The translations under genes and the position numbers were made by a program. From JARRNJ01 sp037385045 (GTDB taxonomy: Bacteria > Pseudomonadota > Gammaproteobacteria > JASBUN01), in assembly GCA_037385045.1 (NCBI GenBank), contig JARRNJ010000100.1:1-7410 (forward strand): a DNA stretch of 7,410 nt, read 5' to 3'. Below are positions 7,296 to 7,410 of this stretch, in pieces. Position 1 is the first letter of the stretch. Each line of letters begins with the position of its first letter. The notes beneath the pieces were generated by a model. That model ran no database searches. It saw only the letters and a list, made by a program, of their open reading frames with translations, and had not been told where the DNA came from.

Positions 7296-7410
7296 AAGCA
7301 CAAGCGTTTATAGACATTGTGAGAACGCTGGTTGCCGGCGACAATGGCCTGCTGGTAATGGATGAAAGAAATTCAACCTGCAACAAACGATTTGCCAGGT
7401 TGGAGATTTG
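7292..7410 (+). CDS. Class I fructose-bisphosphate aldolase, N-terminal fragment (3' end outside window)
   Basis: Thirty-nine codons are visible before the window ends. The peptide contains NGLLVMDERNSTCNKRF (residues 18-34), matching the N-terminal class I aldolase signature G-L-L-A-x-D-E-S-N-x-T-x-x-K-R-F. Asp24 and Glu25 correspond to the conserved Asp-Glu pair (Asp33/Glu34 in rabbit muscle aldolase). The Schiff-base lysine lies downstream of the window. The enzyme would interconvert fructose-1,6-bisphosphate with dihydroxyacetone phosphate and glyceraldehyde-3-phosphate. The start is set by GGGGAG at 7279-7284 and an ATGA overlap with the xfp stop, indicating translational coupling in one operon. 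Two residues are unusual: Arg26 where Ser is normal, and Val22 where Ala is common. With so little sequence, integrity of the gene cannot be judged. Confidence 0.77.
   Translation, partial: MKAQAFIDIVRTLVAGDNGLLVMDERNSTCNKRFARLEI

Noticed and set aside
5814..7301. Long open frame of 495 codons on the - strand opposite xfp
   Set aside because: It lies wholly antisense to a well-conserved phosphoketolase, resembles no family I recognise, and is expected from the codon pattern of GC-rich coding DNA. The 319-codon frame opposite glgP (1718-2677) and the 327-codon frame opposite ackA/xfp (4548-5531) were rejected for the same reason.

Overview
The window carries six protein-coding genes, all on the + strand, and no RNA genes, mobile elements or CRISPR. 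In order they are: the C-terminal end of an FtsH-type membrane protease (cut by the window start), a small DUF302 protein, an alpha-glucan (glycogen) phosphorylase, an acetate kinase, a phosphoketolase, and the first 39 codons of a class I fructose-bisphosphate aldolase (cut by the window end). Strong Shine-Dalgarno sequences, the protein families and moderately high G+C point to a Gram-negative-like bacterium, perhaps proteobacterial. Nothing in the window fixes the taxon more tightly, because phosphoketolase/acetate kinase/glycogen phosphorylase clusters are spread over several phyla.

Layout: positions 1-976 hold ftsH (partial) and the DUF302 gene, 44 bases apart. Positions 977-1111 are the largest gap (135 bases), with two small hairpins and no convincing promoter. 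Positions 1112-7410 are a tightly packed series glgP - ackA - xfp - fba. The gaps there are 55 and 18 bases, then a 4-base ATGA overlap. There is no terminator-like structure between these genes, so they probably form one transcription unit. No stretch longer than 300 bases lacks a gene.

Function: glycogen phosphorylase releases glucose-1-phosphate from stored glucan without spending ATP. After conversion to fructose-6-phosphate or xylulose-5-phosphate by enzymes not in this window, phosphoketolase cleaves the sugar phosphate to acetyl phosphate plus erythrose-4-phosphate or glyceraldehyde-3-phosphate. Acetate kinase turns the acetyl phosphate into acetate and ATP. The aldolase connects the triose phosphates with fructose-1,6-bisphosphate. 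Together this looks like a reserve-glucan fermentation/energy module (inference), suited to low oxygen, darkness or starvation. The protease and DUF302 gene upstream suggest a link to stress survival, but the gap at 977-1111 leaves it open whether they are co-transcribed.

Each complete protein belongs to a recognisable family and shows the key residues I could check. I see no clearly new system. The points most worth a second look are an 11-codon leader ORF whose stop overlaps the acetate kinase start, an unusual residue next to the conserved Asp-Glu of the aldolase, and a change in base composition along the window.
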